From the NCBI RefSeq assembly GCF_014287275.1, contig NZ_JACONZ010000003.1, positions 1 to 64,000 on the forward strand: DNA of 64,000 nucleotides. The letters are read 5' to 3'. The translations under genes and the position numbers were made by a program. Shown here in pieces: positions 62,950 through 64,000 of this stretch. The notes below the pieces were generated by a model that saw only the letters and a program-made list of their open reading frames with translations, searched no databases and had not been told where the DNA came from. The DNA is from Anaerofilum hominis. GTDB lineage: Bacteria > Bacillota > Clostridia > Oscillospirales > Ruminococcaceae. Each line of letters starts with the position of its first letter. Within the stretch, counting starts at the first letter, position 1.

Positions 62950-63104
62950 TTATTGTTAAAATAATAACAAAAAATTAAAATTATTTATGCATTTTGCCAA
63001 AAACATTTCATTCCTGTTGACCAAAACAGGAGGCCTGCGGCCACCTGCTTTCCGGCGGCGGCAGAGGGCGGCGGGCACAAAAACTTTTTCTTTTGAACAG
63101 TGTT

Positions 63105-63113
63105 TGTTATAAT
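63105..63113 (+). promoter_or_regulatory. Extended -10 promoter of the malic enzyme gene
   Basis: TG-T-TATAAT (63105-63113) with no good -35 box; an A/T-rich stretch lies upstream. Start codon 51 bases downstream. Confidence 0.6.
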
Positions 63114-63163
63114 GGGGGAAAACAGGACGCTGCGCGGCGGCGCGGGAGAAAGGGAGTCGTTTT

Positions 63164-64000
63164 ATGGCGGAGCAGATGGACAGGCGGCAGCAGGCGCTGG
63201 AGGCGCACAAAAAGTGGCAGGGCAAGATCGAGGTGACCAGCAGGGCGAAACTGGAGACCATGGCGGATCTGGCGGTGGCCTATACGCCCGGGGTGGCCGA
63301 ACCTTGCAAAGAGATCGAAAAAGAGGAGGACTTGAGCTATACCTATACCCGCCGCGGCAATCTGGTGGCTGTCGTCACCGACGGCACGGCCGTGCTGGGG
63401 CTGGGGGACATCGGCCCGGCGGCGGGCATGCCGGTCATGGAGGGCAAATGCGTGCTCTTCAAAGAGTTCGGCGGCGTGGACGCGTTTCCCATCTGCATCG
63501 ACTCCAAGGACCCGGACGAGATCGTGCGCACCGTGCAGCTGATCTCCAAGAGCTTCGGCGGCATCAATCTGGAGGACATCTCGGCCCCGCGCTGCTTTGA
63601 GATCGAGCGGCGGCTGCAGGAGGTGTGCGATATCCCCGTGTTTCACGACGACCAGCACGGCACGGCGATCGTGCTTTCGGCAGCCCTGATCAACGCGCTC
63701 AAGGTGGTGGGCAAGCCGGAGGGCAGCGTGCGGGTGGTCATCAACGGCGCGGGCGCGGCAGGCATCTCCATCGCCCGGCTGATCCTGCAGATGAAGCTGG
63801 GCAGCGTGACGCTGGTGGACCGCTTCGGCATCGTTTATGACGGCGCGCCGGAGAACAACCCCGCCCAGGCCGAGATGGCAAAGGTCACTAACCTTGAGGG
63901 CCGCCGCGGCGGGCTGGCCGAGGCGCTGCAGGGGGCGGACGTCTTTGTGGGCGTCTCCCGGCCGGGCCTGGTCACGGCGGAGATGGTGCGCGCCATGGCC
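63164..64000 (+). CDS. Malic enzyme (oxaloacetate-decarboxylating), 3' end outside window
   Basis: The frame stays open for 279 codons to the window edge. The N-terminus is that of short bacterial malic enzymes: YTPGVAEPCKEI, VTDGTAVLGLGDIGP, FPICIDSKDPDEIV, INLEDISAPRCFEIE, HDDQHGTAIV (metal-binding Asp), and the dinucleotide fold VVINGAGAAGISIARL. It converts malate to pyruvate and carbon dioxide with NAD or NADP; the cofactor is not decided by the visible part. GGGAGAAAGGGAG precedes the ATG. About 110 residues are expected beyond the edge. Confidence 0.93.
   Translation, partial: MAEQMDRRQQALEAHKKWQGKIEVTSRAKLETMADLAVAYTPGVAEPCKEIEKEEDLSYTYTRRGNLVAVVTDGTAVLGLGDIGPAAGMPVMEGKCVLFKEFGGVDAFPICIDSKDPDEIVRTVQLISKSFGGINLEDISAPRCFEIERRLQEVCDIPVFHDDQHGTAIVLSAALINALKVVGKPEGSVRVVINGAGAAGISIARLILQMKLGSVTLVDRFGIVYDGAPENNPAQAEMAKVTNLEGRRGGLAEALQGADVFVGVSRPGLVTAEMVRAMA

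Overview
The window reads as a chromosomal stretch of a high-GC, Gram-positive anaerobe of the Clostridia (Oscillospiraceae/Ruminococcaceae-like). Supporting signs are a Spo0A-family regulator, a T-box leader, a CIRCE-controlled hrcA-grpE-dnaK-dnaJ operon, AGGAGG ribosome binding sites with TTG/GTG starts, an oxygen-sensitive radical SAM sulfatase-maturase and many carbohydrate genes. The species cannot be named from the sequence. About a fifth of the window is gene-free, mostly very GC-rich spacer.

Layout. 0-0.8 kb: the 3' end of a 5S rRNA, three structured repeats with compensatory base changes, and tRNA-Glu, tRNA-Lys and tRNA-Asn, the tail of an rRNA operon. 0.8-1.8 kb: a small ribbon-helix-helix gene between the tRNA-Asn 3' end and a partial copy of that end, like the scar of an integrated element. 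2-7.5 kb: a VanY-type lipoprotein, a cold-shock gene with an intrinsic terminator in its leader, and a MacAB-like efflux operon (adaptor, ATPase, permease) preceded by three evenly spaced direct repeats. 7.6-16.2 kb: a CAT-anticodon tRNA, a membrane diguanylate cyclase, a blaI/blaR1 pair whose blaR1 carries an in-frame TAG, a T-box-controlled M20 amidohydrolase, and a Spo0A homologue with Glu at the phosphorylation site.

17.4-38.9 kb is the most distinctive part, apparently a carbohydrate (probably sulfated-glycan) locus. It holds two ~1,080-residue DUF5107-like/TPR proteins, an aldose epimerase, an anaerobic sulfatase-maturase, a nitroreductase-like protein, three paralogous regulators joining a sugar-binding-protein fold to a C-terminal LuxR-like helix-turn-helix, an AraF/RbsA/RbsC-type ABC importer, and a translationally coupled creatininase-fold hydrolase, PHP phosphoesterase and Cys-type sulfatase. 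The maturase and the sulfatase lie 19 kb apart but should work together.

39-52.8 kb is mixed housekeeping and accessory: an orphan holin-like gene, cytidylate-kinase-like protein, Nudix hydrolase, MATE transporter, thioredoxin reductase, GHL10 glycoside hydrolase, TrmB, an AT-rich probably acquired SDR gene, a GH2 beta-galactosidase and a flavin reductase. 52.8-59.1 kb: a degenerate tandem-repeat array followed by the heat-shock operon. 59.1-64 kb: a GntR/FadR regulator divergent from a membrane-anchored alpha/beta hydrolase, with matching operators in both leaders; a small protein of uncertain family; and a malic enzyme cut by the window end.
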